Source: Hofstenia miamia
Lineage: Eukaryota > Xenacoelomorpha > Acoela
Length of the DNA: 64,000 nt
Direction: 5' to 3'
Assembly (NCBI GenBank): GCA_004352715.1
Contig: SCFE01000004.1
Span: forward strand, 3,300,394-3,364,393
Positions 23,060-37,143 of this stretch are shown here, in pieces. A program made the position numbers and the translations under genes. The stretch's first letter is position 1, and each line of letters begins with the position of its first letter. The notes under the pieces were generated by a model. It did not search any database. It saw only the letters and a program-made list of their open reading frames with translations, and was not told the origin of the DNA.

Positions 23060-26000
23060 GGCATTGGAGAGAGTGCTTCACTGTTTTGCATATAGTTAGG
23101 AAAGAAGCCTATAGCTAGTAGGAGTAAATGGCAAATTCAAATGTTGATGTGTCTGAGAGAGTTACTAAATTATAAAAAAACATTTAAAATAGTTAATGCA
23201 GCAGAAGTGTTTTTTATAAATATGAAAATATACTAATTTACAAACAAATATTTATTCTATTACATGTTAAATTTTAGCAAAAAATTAATCACTAGTGATG
23301 TTTTCTTTGCAATTTGACTTAACAGTTTTATGCAAATATGTGTATTCAAATTATGTATCATATCTCTTATTTAATTTTGACAATCCCTGTTTAATAAAGG
23401 AATATTTTTGTCTAATCCCAAACTTTTGGGATCATGAAAAATGAAATCAAACCTTGATGTAACATCCTCACAACATTGAGCAGTGTGCAAAAGTTCCATT
23501 ATATTGATGTTGAATTTTTCAAATAAGCTTTTTTCACAAGTACTTGAGAAGAAATGAGCATGAAAGTTGAATTTAACCCCTCATCAGATGGACTGGAGTA
23601 ACTTTACTTAAATTTCGTATTTTTATTGAACTGATGCAGTTTTTCGAACCTCCATCAAATGTTGTCAATGAATTCTTTTTTTGAATTGATAATTATAAAA
23701 AGAAATCTGATTGTAAGAATAACTGAGTAACTACATGATATTCATGAAATTTTTATACATTTATTTAGCTGTGTTGTTATTAATCCAAAGTTGCAACTTC
23801 ATTTTTCAACCAGCAATGATGGCATCATTATAATTACTTTTAGCAAAAAATGTCAAAATTAGTTTTGACATTTGAAATATTCTTTTTTATATATCAATTC
23901 ATATAGGAAGAAATTCCATTGAAGTTGTTTTGGGCAAAATAGCTTCTAGTACACATTAGAGCACTTAAAGAAATTGAAAATACATGAAAAAAATCCTGTT
24001 CATTGCATTGATTTGATTACTACATAATTGAATGTTCTAGTTTGAATATCTTAGTTTGAGATTAAAAGAGAAAAAAATTTGATAATAAAGAAAATTTTTA
24101 TGTGACATCTAGCTTTTTAGGATTTGGCAGAAAAACAATAAATGATTCTAATGTTAAAAATTTAGAGGTTGAGTCATTGGAGGCTGCTACTGAACTTTCA
24201 ATTAAAAAAGAATTCAGAAATTTTAGTGAAGTACTAAATGAAACTAATTTTTGTTTTTTCCCAGCAAAAGACGTACATTTAGTTATAGTGATGGCAAGAA
24301 AATTGAAAATATTGAATTGATGACACCCAAAGAATATATTATTCATACATACATGTAGTCAACTGAAAACATTGTTATAGATTAAACAGGCTGCTGAGAT
24401 ATTTGCAAGAATGCCAAAATGTTTTGAATTATTAGAATTCTTTTTAGCAGATAAAACAATTCAAGCTTGATTTAAAAATTTGACTATCTTGAGGATTCCA
24501 TTGAGGTAGTAGTTTTTGTCATTGACAAGAAAAAAGCATCAAATAATGTCTTCATTTCAACAATGCACACCATCTTGAAATGACAAATTTACAAAGAAAA
24601 GTCTTAATCCTAACCAGGTCCACTAAAAAGATGTTGATATAATGTACCTGAAATGAACACTTGACAAGAATAAGTAGGAGATGGCTCATGAAATTATCAC
24701 CTTTCATTCTTGCCATCTGCTGAACCAACATAAGGAAGTCTTTTTCTATTAGCCATTCAGCAATGTTATGTAACTTCAAATGGTTTGTATTTTGCAATGG
24801 TCAACAAAGTGCATTGAGAATTTGACATCAGGCATGAAGTGCATCATGCTGTAGATATGCTAGCCATGAAGATGCTTCAAATTAACAGAAAGTGCTTTAA
24901 GTGCTACAAATGTATTTGCAAAGTGCTCTAAGTTGAACTTATTTGCAAAGATTGTAAACAATATATATTTAATTTTTTCTAAAAAAATTGGTAACAAAAA
25001 TGTGATGAAATCATTATGAAAAGTGAATTGTCATCATTTTAGATACATTTTTTCTAAGGTGAGTAATGACATTTTTTTCAAAGCAATAGGTGCAAAGCAT
25101 TATCCAAATTAAGAATGTCAAATTTCTGTAAAGTTGTGAATTTTGACATAGATTTGAAAACTTCAACATTCACTCTTTGAAATCAACTACCAGTTGGAGG
25201 CATATAAAATTTAGTGATTTGAACTTCAGAAGCTAGTAAATTTAAAATGGTCTTTTGTTAAAAAATGAGTAATATATGATGACATCATCAGCCAAAATAG
25301 TGATTAAAATTTTTTCAACAAATTTTTCAAACTAAATGTGAAAATGATTATATGTACCAAAATAAGCTTGGTAGCTCAAAACAAATAGAAATAAACCAAA
25401 ATTGATCATTATATATATCTATCCATTTGACACAGATCAATATCCCAGCCTGAATGAGGTTAAAGGAATCTAATCTACATCCAAATTTCACTTTTGTTTA
25501 TGTATATAGCAACAGATATTAACTTTGGGTGTTATTAAAATTTATTTTGATGACAAAGAATTATTTAAAGTCAACCAAGTTTAAATTCATAAGAAAAAAA
25601 CAACATGTACTTCATAACCATAGACAATCAGCTATTTATGTATTGCCTTCACTCAATTTGGTTGATTGAGAACTAACTGGCTGAAGAGTTTTTGTTTGTT
25701 TCAGTTATCATTTGTGGCTAGAAATTAAAATTTATCCCAAATCCAATGTCTATTAGAATGTTATGAAGTATTGAATATAATAGAAATATTTATTGTTAAT
25801 TTATTGTTCACAAAATTTGTATCTGTTCATTCTGATTTAATTTTTCAGTAGTGCAGTTTGAATTTGCAAATAATAAAGACTATATAGAACATAGTATTTT
25901 CTTAAATACAAATTATAATTCTACCACTGAACATTTGATTAGAGATCCTTTTTTTAAATCTTATTCAATTTCTTCTTGCACACTACTGCATTGATTGATG

Positions 26001-29000
26001 CTAAATTGTAAACAAAATGAATTAAGATAAATGCAATTGTGCCACTGTAAGGGAATAAAGATTGATACTAAATTGTGCTATAAGAAATTTAAGGAAAACT
26101 ATATTCATGAACTGCTTACATCTTAAAATATGTTATTTGCCAAAATGAAAATTGTAATCCTGCTATTGAAGCTTATCTAATGTAATCATAGTTTACCATT
26201 TTATTAAATATCCTTTGAAGTATATAGGGCATTCCCTTTTTTATGTCACATTGTGGTATGTTTATTTCCTAAATATAAGCATTTTAGGGCATTTATTGCA
26301 ATTTGAACAGTTTGAGCAACACATTCATCCTTAAGCACAATAAATTCAGTATGCCTTTTAATTTCACTTGCTATACTTACTAGCAGTAGCTAGATATATT
26401 CATTTAGTAATCTGATAAAATTTTTTCTGATATGTTTTGCATTGGCATTCATTATTGCATTTCTGAAACCTTAACTTTAATTGATTTTATGCTTATTTTA
26501 TTTAGACAGTTTTGTGAATTCACTTTTCAAAATCTAATTTCTTCCTCCAATCACAAAATCAATGTTTTCTGATTTTTTACAAGGAAATTCTCTTAACTAA
26601 ATATAATGATTAAAGGATAATGCATTGATAGCACATTTTTCATGGCAGTATTTTATTTTGATGTACAAGTTTATCTTCACTTTCAGCCCATCTGAAGAGA
26701 TTGGGTTGTAATGTAAATATCACTCAAGACATGTTGTTTTTCCAGTGTGAAAATGGTTTATTGCATCACACCAGTTTAGCATCTCAGCAGTAATATAACA
26801 AGAGTTTTAATCTTGTGGTTGTAACAGACATTCCAATAGTGACAAGAGTGATGAACTAGTGAAAGTAGTGCTAGCCCCTTCAGAACAATTGAGAAATACA
26901 CGATTCTTCTAGTGTGGATATTCTAGCATTAAAATCTGATTTATATTTTTGATGTGCCACTTTACTTCAGCTTTGTAGGTTTCTGGTATCAATGAAGACA
27001 GTGATGTTTTTAGGTGGCTATTGCTTCTAAAGAGAAATAATGAAACAATGCATTCATAGATAAATATTTTCATTTCTGTTTTTTAACAAATTTATTATTT
27101 GATACATACATGCAGTGTCTCACATTTAAAATCAAAGCTGTATTACATCTGAACAGGTTTATATAGAAAAAAATACTTTCTGGAAAATATATTTAAACAG
27201 AATATCAAAATGCATAGAATTTACTACTCTTGATTATTTAACACAAGGCAGGCAGAGAGCCTATTATCCACATAAGTACAATTTCTTCCAATTGGCTAAT
27301 CTGTTTACTGAACTAATTTACACAATAAAATTGAACTTATAATGAAAATTGTTTGTTGATGAAATTGTTTTTTACTTAGTTTAATAATTGCCTACAGCTG
27401 TTCATTTCCAGCTAGCTACTTAAAATTGATTTTAAATTTCATCTTCATAATTTGAAATTTTACTATGTACTTTTCTAGCTCTCTGTGTGGTTGCATTTAT
27501 TCATGTAATAGGAAATTTTCAAACTAGGATAAAGAATAGTTCTAAATATACTTTTATAAGCTAGTATATATAAATAGTAATTTATGTATACTAACAAAGT
27601 AATAATAACTTGATGTTTATTTGTATTTCAACCTGCAATTATTGCTGGTGACTCATATGAAGTGGACTTCCACCTAAATGCATTTACATTGAAAATAAAT
27701 AATATATAAATATTTATAAAATAAAGCATGTGTTCAATAATGTATTGAACATTTAATAAATATTGTGGGAGAACACATTTTCTATATCCTAATCCATTCT
27801 TGAATGAACTCATTTAACAAAATTAAGCTTCCTTTAATTTATGAAAATTTACACTAAGTAGTTTACAAAAATTGGGTTCAAATGAGTTCTTCATTCAAAG
27901 GCTTCATAATTTTTTAAGAGATATATTTTATCTTTCATGCCATTACTATGAGATCCTTCTATGAGTGGGTACTTAAAATTGGTACCAAATTTCTCAAAAT
28001 AAATTCTAATTAAGAGGGTGTATATGTGACAACTTGATAGCACATTTGAAGGCTATTTATACAACTATTTTGAATTCTGTGAACATAAAAATACATTGTT
28101 GTTATTCTGCTCATATATAAAATTTATTGATGTAGAATTGTTTGGCAATAACAATTTGCATGACTTTATAAACACACTATTTCAAAATTTGTGTATAAAT
28201 CCCATTACATAAAAATCATATTTTACCAATTTGATTATCTTAAAATCACTTTGTTGCATAGCAACAGTAGTATCTGTTTTGAGAAATTTGGTATTCATTT
28301 TAAGTTCCAACTAATTTTATGGCCTCTTTGCATTTGCAAAATTCAATGAAAATAATGACATTCAAAACAACATTTTTACATATGGAATGAAAAGTATGTT
28401 TTATGTTGTAGGAAATAATTTTTGTAACCTTTTTGACAAATTTAATATTTAATGATTTTGTAATATGTGCAGTCATTACTTCTAATTCCTTGCTCACTAA
28501 TGAACTTTGTATGTTTGCTGATTGGCTGTAGATGTAGGTTGCATTAATTTGAACATAAACTAAATATTATTCAGTACTAATTAGCAATATTAGCATTACA
28601 TATTTCATCTTCTGCATTCAAATCTAGTATTTTGTGGTATTGACTTGTGTTTGGACCATAGGTTATTCAATATAGTGCCTCTCATTAGGAGCAACCTGTT
28701 CATTTAAAATTTTAAGTATTGAATTTAACAAGACAGCTTTAGACTTAATTAAGTAATATCATAGTGCTTCAATGACTCATGTTTATTTAAATCAGTAATT
28801 ATTGCATTTCATTTTAGCTATAGTTTCATTCTAATTTTGATTTTCATTTGTTATTCTCATTAAACTATTTCTGAAATACTAATATCTGAATGAATAACTA
28901 ATCCCATTTATACAAATAATTACAAAAAATGTGCTGTGCCATATGTATTTGAAAGTTATCTAATTTCACTTTAAATTTTTTGTGCAATTTATCAGCTAAA

Positions 29001-32000
29001 ATTTGAAAGGTTAATTCTCATAAACAAAAAATAGCATGCAGTATTACTATCCTTGTATTAATAGAGTAAGCCATTGCTAACTCATCATCCAAATTACTAA
29101 TCACTACAACTTTGCTCATTAGTTCTATTTTACCTATTTCACATTAATAATTATTAAACTAAACATTCTCTAAACTAATTACTTCAGTTAACAAATAATT
29201 TAATAGCCATTTGTATAAAAAATATAAAATTTATAAAATTTGTATAAAATAATATATCAATTGTTTGATTGCTCACTTGAGATATATTCTTAGGATTAAT
29301 ATAGCTATTATTTTTGTCCTATAATCCCTATGCCATCACAATATTTTAGTAGTTTCTATAATGTAATACCATATTATTGTCATGTTCCAATGATAGAACT
29401 TAACTGCTAAAAAGTATATCAATAATACCCTGATTCTGTCTTTGACAGAATGACATGCCTATTGTAAGCTAAATGTTAGAAAAATATTTTGTTTTTTTAA
29501 TATTTTAATCATATTAAAATGGGATTGATACAAATGAGGCCTATGCTATGCCATTAATTTACAACAGAAAAATAAGTAAATTACTATGCAGGTTACATGT
29601 ACATATGCATAATTGGTAATGGTATGGCTTATCAGATTTACTTTTCCCACTTATGTGATAAATGAACAGCTATATATTTATTCATAATAACTAAAATGTA
29701 TCCCAAACTAAATACATAACATACCAGTAACATAAATTATTTATATGCTAGCATCCCATCTATTATATTATTATGTGTTGCATTGTTAACCCTTAGCCAC
29801 AGTTATTTCCTTGAAGTTGTAATTTATTCAAAGTTAAAGGCAGTAAAAAAGAACAAATTTTTACTGATTTTCAAATATTCTAGGTTAAAGGCAAAAAACT
29901 TCCTAAAAGTGTCCTACTTCCACAAAATTTGTAAGAACATGAAATAATACTTTTCATTGATTACTCTTAGTTCTATCAACATTAATTATTCATTTAATTC
30001 AATAATGACTTTTGGAATTGCACTGTAACTTCAATTATATTTATTCTATTTCTGACCAAAGTTTATATCATAATTGTAGATAGTATTTCATGTTATTTTG
30101 ATCTATAATAATTCCTTAATATTGTGAGCATTTGACTAATGTAGATTATAAGTTTTTTTCAATTGCCTTTCTTTTATGCTATGTTGTTTTATATGCTAAT
30201 ATATTCTAAATCTTGAACAAACTTCATTAAATATGTTTTCTAGTTGGTACAAATTCAACTGCTGAGTTATCAAAATTTAAAATACAATATTTGAAAAAGA
30301 GATACCTGTATACAATAGCCTTATAGTTTTTCTATCTCCAAGTAACAATTTTATACTCCCAATAAAATTTACTTTGATTTGAATATAAAGTAGTAAATAT
30401 AATCTATATGCAGTTGATTGATAATTTTTTACCCAACCAAGTCTTAAATCTTTCAAATCTTCACAATTTATTTCTTAATTGACCCTAGCACTCATTTTTC
30501 TAAGGGTGAAGTGACCATTGAAAACATTTGAAAAATTTTTTAGAAGGTTTGATTTTTTGGTTTGTGAAAAAAAGTACAAACCATACTCAGCCTTTTAAAA
30601 TTTTGTTTTGTGATAATTTAACACTTGAATCCTTAGCTGAACATAACTTATTTTTGGGAGTGTTTTGTATATTTTTATTTGAGAGTTTCTCATATTTTAT
30701 TCCATAATATATCAATTAAGTTGGATATTAAAAAACATTATGCATTTAAGTAACAGCCTATGACACTTCTTAGATATTGATGTTTTTTTCATAAAGTATT
30801 ATTATTATTATTATTATTATTAATATTAAATAATATGAGGCTATTCTCAACATTGCATACTTAACTTCCTATTCAGTATGAAGCAAAAACAAGCAATTAA
30901 GGACCAATTGTTATTCTTTTTACCCAAATAACTTAGTCAAGCACAAAATAAAACATTTTTGTACTTAGTTTACTGATGAGTGTTCAAATTCCTAAAAGTA
31001 ATAAATAATGATTGATTAGCACAGAATATTGCAAATAGTTTGATCCTTAGTGATCACAATATTTTTTGAAAACTATTAACTTCAAAATACTATTTAATTT
31101 GTTTTATATAATATATTCATCAATAGCTGGCTAAGATAACTTTTAAATTCTTAGTTTGTCATTTTTCATGCATCAAGCTATTACATATTAGCCACTCTAT
31201 TAGATTTACAAAATTCTGAGAAATAAAGTTTTAATTGACTTTACAGTGGAGCTTATTTATTCAACTAATATCACTAACTGCATCCTGACTTGGGATTATC
31301 TTATTTGCTATGATGCTATCTTATGTTAAGTTCATTAATATTTCAAATTTTAATGATTGAGACATAGGTTCTTCAAAATTTGATTTTTGTCTTTCAGGTT
31401 ACATTTGAAATATTAATTAATACTCAAATATATATGAACACATCATTAATTTATGTATATTAAATAAACACTTAATTTGTATTTTATCTAACTTGAATGT
31501 TTTAATTGTCCCCTTTGATTTGAAAATCAAAACTTTTTATAATGCCTATATTCTACACAACCTTCAATATACATTGAAAATTTCTCAGACATCATCCAAA
31601 CAACAAGTAAGGAGTTGTATTTTGAGAAATAAATTAATGTTATGCAAATTAGTGTAATCTCAATTGTTAAATCACTTGTCAATCTTTATTATTACATTTT
31701 GCAAGAGCAAGAAATTTAACACTAGATTGATAATCACTCTCTGAGAATGATTTGATTGAAGATGTTTGAAAAGAGTAAATCACATGAATATAAAGAAATT
31801 GTATTTAAAAATTTAAGCATATGTGATGGTTGCTGTTTTCAGCAAATGCGTAATTAAGTGCATGCAATTCTAGTGTAAATGAGGATAGTAGTAGTAAGGA
31901 TATTGAGGGAAATTTCTGCACAAATCTTTATTCCCTATGTATTTTTAGGGCTTTAATACTAAAATTTTATGATTTACAATGGTGAAACCAAAATTTCAAC

Positions 32001-35000
32001 ACAGAGTGAGAAATATGTTAAGGGTTGAGGAAATAGTTCAGAGGAAGATCAATAAAAGTTATTCAGATTGATCATGTAGTTGTTTGGTTTAAGAACATAG
32101 CAGAAGGGGTAATGCTGCTTTGCAAGTAAGAATGTTTTCTCTGATAAAGCATAAATGGCAGATTAATTATAAATTAGATGTGAAAGTTGCAAATGCCAAA
32201 AATCACTTGCAAGTTTTTACTCTACATGTACATGAAGAATGCTCCATTTGTACAAGTGAGCTTCAAAGGTACCATACTTAATTCCCGCTAAGATATTGTC
32301 AGAATGTGAGTGATATGCATCAATATATAATTTCAATAGGCTGCAAACTTAATTGCTCAAAATCAGGAGGAAGGTCTTGTGAAAATCCTGGTCATAATAC
32401 ACCATAATACATCATTCATGATCAGTTTCTATGTCACTTTCAATATCTAAGTTGATCACTATATTATTGGATATTTAGGTATGAATATTTACAGGATTAT
32501 ACATGATGGTTGAGAAAAACTTAAAGGTTAATTGACAAAGAACATAGTGTTGAACAACAACAAGAATATGTGTAGTACTAATGTTCATATATATTTGGAC
32601 CAAATAATACACAGTAGAAAAATAAAGAAAAGGAATTATTTTACAGATGTAAAACATCTGCAATGATAATTGTCAGCAAATGTTGTCAAGGATTCTGTCT
32701 CACATAAAATTAAGAAATCAGTATGCATCAAAGTTTATTTTCATTTTGAATGCAATAATGATGACACCAGCTACAGTCACACTAATCAAAAGAAAAATCT
32801 AAACAGAAAATTCAGATGTAAAGAAAGTGATATTTTTGAAGAGGAATTTAATAACATTAATGACAAAGATGAAACTGAGAATCCAAGAACCATTACATTG
32901 ATTCCATTTGACTTTGAATACATCACTGTGAACTGATGGTTGGTGGCTATGTATGAAGAGTAAACATTTCTTGGATGATATCAAGATATAGCAAGTTGAA
33001 AATTTGTGCATATAGCATGTTATTTTCATTCAATGAGGTGTGACCTAAGATTTTGTGATAGAGGCAGACAGTATATTATGAGGAAGTTTATAATACCCCA
33101 TAATCCTTTGGACACAATGCTTAATTACCAAGGAAATAAATGAGAAAAATATTCTATATGTACTAAATAGAGCTATCAATTTCTGTTTACTAACATAGTA
33201 TCAAATCATTCTTATATAGCATTCCTTAGTTATCTTGAAAATTCAAAAACACTAATAGTTCATGGGGTATAGATATTTTACTAATATATTACTTGGATAC
33301 TGATATTTTTCTGCATTTTAGGAATATATATTGTTAATGTTGATATTTTCAAATCTCATAACTTATCTGAAAAAATGTCACCTTTAATAACTTTTAGTGT
33401 GAAATGCATACCTATACTTAATGTATTAATCTTTTTTACAGGCATACTTCAATTGGATAAGTTAATGAATTGTGAATTAATTGCTGAGATGGAGTCAAAC
33501 TACTGAAGGATTAGCTAGCAAATATTTTCTTTATGTGTATTGACTATATTATTTGTTACCTCATGTATTATAAAAAATGGTTCCTCAATCTGTAGCAATT
33601 TGTAGTAACCATGTCAGCATCTAAACAAGTTCATCTTCAATGATTTTATATGCAAAGTGCAAAATAGGAAATTTTTCATTGCAAAAGTTTAAGTTTTTTC
33701 CACTTCAAATTGTGTTAGACTAATTTCTTTCTGAACCCTAAATATCATAAGAGGTCCTAATACTACATTAGTTATAGACTAAAGTTCATACAGTGGTTGT
33801 CCTGAGTCAGTGGAATATGACTGTAGTATTTTCTTTGGACATTTAAACATCATTAAATTATGCATATTATTTCACTAAATTATGCATTCTTAAGATTCAA
33901 ATTGAAATATAAATAAGGATTAACCATTTCAATAAAAATATTAATTTGATTTGTAGGAGAATGCTTTTGAAAAATTAATATAATTTTGTAATGAGAGTCA
34001 TGAATTTCATTTATATTAAATTTAATTAATCCTATTTTCTATTAATTATTAGGTTTGATTTCATGCATTGAAATATTACCATACAGATTTTCATTTTAGT
34101 GCATTAATGCAATTCCAATTTGAGAAACAGAACAAGGTAAAGTGATTGGTTGGTTAGTTCCTTAAATTGATGTCCAATTTCTAAAACAAAATTCCAACTG
34201 TCTCAAAACAGATGTCACTATCAAACATACTGATTTTAACCAATTAGTTGGCAAAATATAATTTCTGTGATGGCATTTAGACACAAACTTTGTGATAATA
34301 TGTTCTCTAAACTCAAAAATTAATCAAACAATGAAAATATTGAAAATATTTTAAATTTATGAAATTGATAATATTTTTGTAAAATAGTTCCTAGTATTTG
34401 ATTTCTCATAAATTTCTAATGCATATATATCTGTTTCAAATAAAAGTGTCACCCATTTTGAGATGTTTTTGGAAGGCATTTTGAGAAATTTGACATCCAA
34501 TTAAAATTTAAACTGTATTCTCATAGTTTTTCTGCATAGTTTAATTTTTGAATTGTTGATAAGAGAAATAATAAACTGAATTGCTTTGCTCAGAATGATT
34601 TTATTCACTGAATTTGAAAAGTCAACTTTTTTCAATAGATATTGAGCCTATTTGTATGTTAATAAATATACAATCTCTTTCTTGAAATGATATTTTAGTT
34701 TCATGCATATTATAAATTGCATATTTCTAAAAGAGACATTGGAAATTACCTTATGTTATTTATTACAGCTTGCACATATTATTTCTTATTGTATTGCTTT
34801 CTTGCATTTCTTAAATTAATTCAGTAAGTGATGCATTAAGCACTAGTTGAAAGTATTGAGTTATGCATGCATTTTTATATGTACTGACAAATTGTGTGAT
34901 TTAGCTGACAATTTATTTGAATTTCCTAAATAGCACTTGTAGCCACTTCTAAGCACTCAGTAAGGCTTTAGTTTTGTTGATTCATTGCTTTGCAAACCCT

Positions 35001-35094
35001 TTTAATACCAAAATAAAGTACATATATTGAGAAATAGCATATTAGTTCTTTTATCATGGATAACTAGCATGCTTCAAATAAATTTATAAAAAAT
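23060..35094. other. 12-kb CpG desert without recognisable genes
   Basis: Reading every line, I find CpG only at 23616, about 23647, 24272, 26901, 31849 and 32286. The intervals 24274-26900 (2.6 kb), 26903-31848 (4.9 kb) and 32288-35094 (2.8 kb) contain none. Immediately outside (20-23 kb and 35.4 kb onward) CpG is common. TG and CA look abundant, as expected from deamination of methylated CpG. Longest open frames are short (24102-24320 plus; 24552-24797 minus; 32670-32936 plus) and unrecognised. A (TTA)n tract sits near 30799-30822. The region could be a long intron or body of a germline-methylated gene, an old methylated repeat island, or foreign sequence. Confidence 0.85.
32340..33060 (+). 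other. Possible decayed coding stretch inside the CpG desert
   Basis: An 88-codon open frame (32670-32936, Lys/Asn/Asp-rich) is followed after its stop by WLVAMYEE and TFLG in the same frame. This loosely recalls a W-x-A-x-Y-x-E ... G segment found near the C-terminus of several transposon-encoded proteins. Upstream, a frame with GGRSCENPGHN is also interrupted by stops. This is weak; it may be a fossil transposon ORF. Confidence 0.15.
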
Positions 35095-36690
35095 CGATCA
35101 GGTTTCATCAACAATGTACATTTAATTTATCAGTGTACACCAGAGTAAATTCTAATTTAGTATTAGATTTGGGCTATAGTTTTAATCATTCTCATTTGTT
35201 TTCCATTTATTATTCTCATTATACAAGTTGGTAATTTGCTTTCCCAAAATCTTTACATTTGGATGTAACTGCTTTTCCTAATATTAATAAAATTCACAAA
35301 TTGTATGCATCATATTAAACAAGAGATGAAGCAAATGATCTTGTTATGAAACAGCCACTGTGGAACTAGAAGCATGTATATCTCTGTGAGTTATAGCAAG
35401 CTCTTCGCAATTAAGTGAGTAATTCTAGTTAATACGAGTAAAATAATTATGCTTAAAATCTAACATACATACATCCTAAATTTTATATTTAAAATATCAA
35501 TGTTCAAATCAAAAGCCTATGTATCAAGGCAGCAGGTAAAAATGAGGCACAATGCCATCCTATGTGCACATTAAATCTTCATTTAACTGGACAAATGTTC
35601 TGTATATTTAATCAAGAACTGGTTTCTAAGATTTGTGATTTGTTTAGGGAAACCTTGATAATTAATTATCACTAGATTGGAAAGTCTAGCACTATTCAGG
35701 AACGAATTCTAGTGGACCACTTAGCTCAGGTAGATATTTCTGTTTATCAACTAGATATGGTCAGAAGTAAAATATGTAATTGAGTTAGTTAAGAGCACAA
35801 CAATTATCTGCTTTGTTATATAAATATGTAATGTTGTTAGCTCAGATAACTATGTGTTATCTTGAATTTTAAGAATTTGTGTTGCTCTTTAGTTGCACTA
35901 AGTTAAAACCTATAGAGTATTAATATTTATATTTTTTAAAGTGACTGTTGCCAGTTTTCATAATACACTTTTGGGCATTAAAAGATGGCCGCACTTACAA
36001 TGCTTCAACTTTACTGACTTCATTACATAACTATAATGTACCTTATTACAGTTAAAGGGACTTTCTTAGAAAACATTGATTACTTTGAAGCAAGATTGTT
36101 AATATAAAATTTTAAATTTCTCTTTTTCTGTGATTATCCTGCAATATCCGAGTATATAAACCTTGACATTTAAGTCTAGGACTGTAGTCTGCATAACATG
36201 ACTAGTGGTTATGGCAATCAAATTCTTTTGAAGATGATTTGAATTGATAGGCTTTCAATTTGAAAAATACAATGATTTCTCTGTCAATTAGTTTGTAGAT
36301 AAAATAGTTCAATTATTCTCTATGAAAGTATTCACTGAGATGATTGAGTTATATATTCACACAACACATTTAAATAGTGACTCATTGAGTTTCAAAGTAA
36401 AATTATATTTTAAATATAATCGATTTAGTCAATTGCAATATAATTGGAATGTACTTACTGCCTTTCACTAGATAAAATATCCAGTCATTCATCATAAGCA
36501 CTTTGATGACTTTACCTTTTTCCAATTATGTTGCATTTTTTTGAAGTTTTCCATAGATTTTGTTAGTTATCATTTCATTCAACCCTATAAAGTCTGAATT
36601 ATGATGCTTTGTAGCAAAGCATTTGATGTAGTTACGCAGAATTTTCAGAAACTTAAGCAACAAAATTTATTAAACATTTAACAATTAAAA
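35095..36690. other. AT-rich non-coding DNA with recovering CpG
   Basis: CpG reappears sparsely (35095, 35406, 35434, 35702, 35989, 36150 and so on) and becomes ordinary by 36.7 kb. No gene is supported. Confidence 0.5.
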
Positions 36691-36691
36691 A

Positions 36692-37080
36692 TTAAAACAC
36701 TAAAGTTCCATTAAACATTGAATTATGTAGTCTGTCCATATCCTCTTCGCGAGTAGGTTCATTCACCTGCAGTCTATGCACTTCTGTTTTTCTACATATG
36801 GGACATACATGTGCCTTCCGCAACCAAGTAATCAAGCAATCTGAATGAAAGATGTGTCCACAAGGCATTCTTTTCCCACTTGCCCACCTTCTTCATATCC
36901 GGCAACACAAATTGCACATATTTGAGGTGACATTTTAGACATTTCAAGGCCGGAATAAAATGGTAAATTACTGATTGCATATTCGGCAGCAGTATTTTCA
37001 GGTTCTTGAAAAACGCTTCAAAAAGTGTGGGAAGTGGCACAGTTGAAAGGAAAAACATAATTTTGCATTTCATCTGCCAT
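36692..37080 (-). pseudogene. RING-H2 finger protein, RNF181-like, broken by one stop and one frameshift
   Basis: From ATG at 37080 (MADEMQNY) to TAA at 36692-36694 the total is 389 nt, one short of 130 codons. A small RING-H2 E3 ubiquitin ligase is readable: CAIC (first Cys pair, about residues 55-58), VAGYEEGGQV, then after a one-base loss near 36866-36876 MPCGHIFHSDC, ITWLRKAHVCPICR, and a tail TEVHRLQVNEPTREEDMD. Cys/His spacing fits C3H2C3. The short C-terminal RING followed by an acidic tail resembles RNF181/RNF126-type ligases. TGA at 37018-37020 interrupts codon 21. AATAAA follows the stop on the minus strand near 36668. No introns are seen: a retrocopy, or a single-exon gene that has decayed. 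A sequencing error could explain the frameshift but not also the stop. Confidence 0.75.
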
Positions 37081-37143
37081 AGTTAAAAACAAGTTTATAA
37101 TTTGTATCTCATACAAAAAAAGAAATTCTGATAAAATATAAAT

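Noticed and set aside
24102-24797. Short open frames in the CpG desert as genes
   Set aside because: No homology, no splice support, AT-driven composition.
23060-35094. Bacterial or viral origin of the CpG-poor block
   Set aside because: It has no long open frames, as bacterial or viral DNA would. Read depth and taxonomic assignment were not available, so contamination is not fully excluded.
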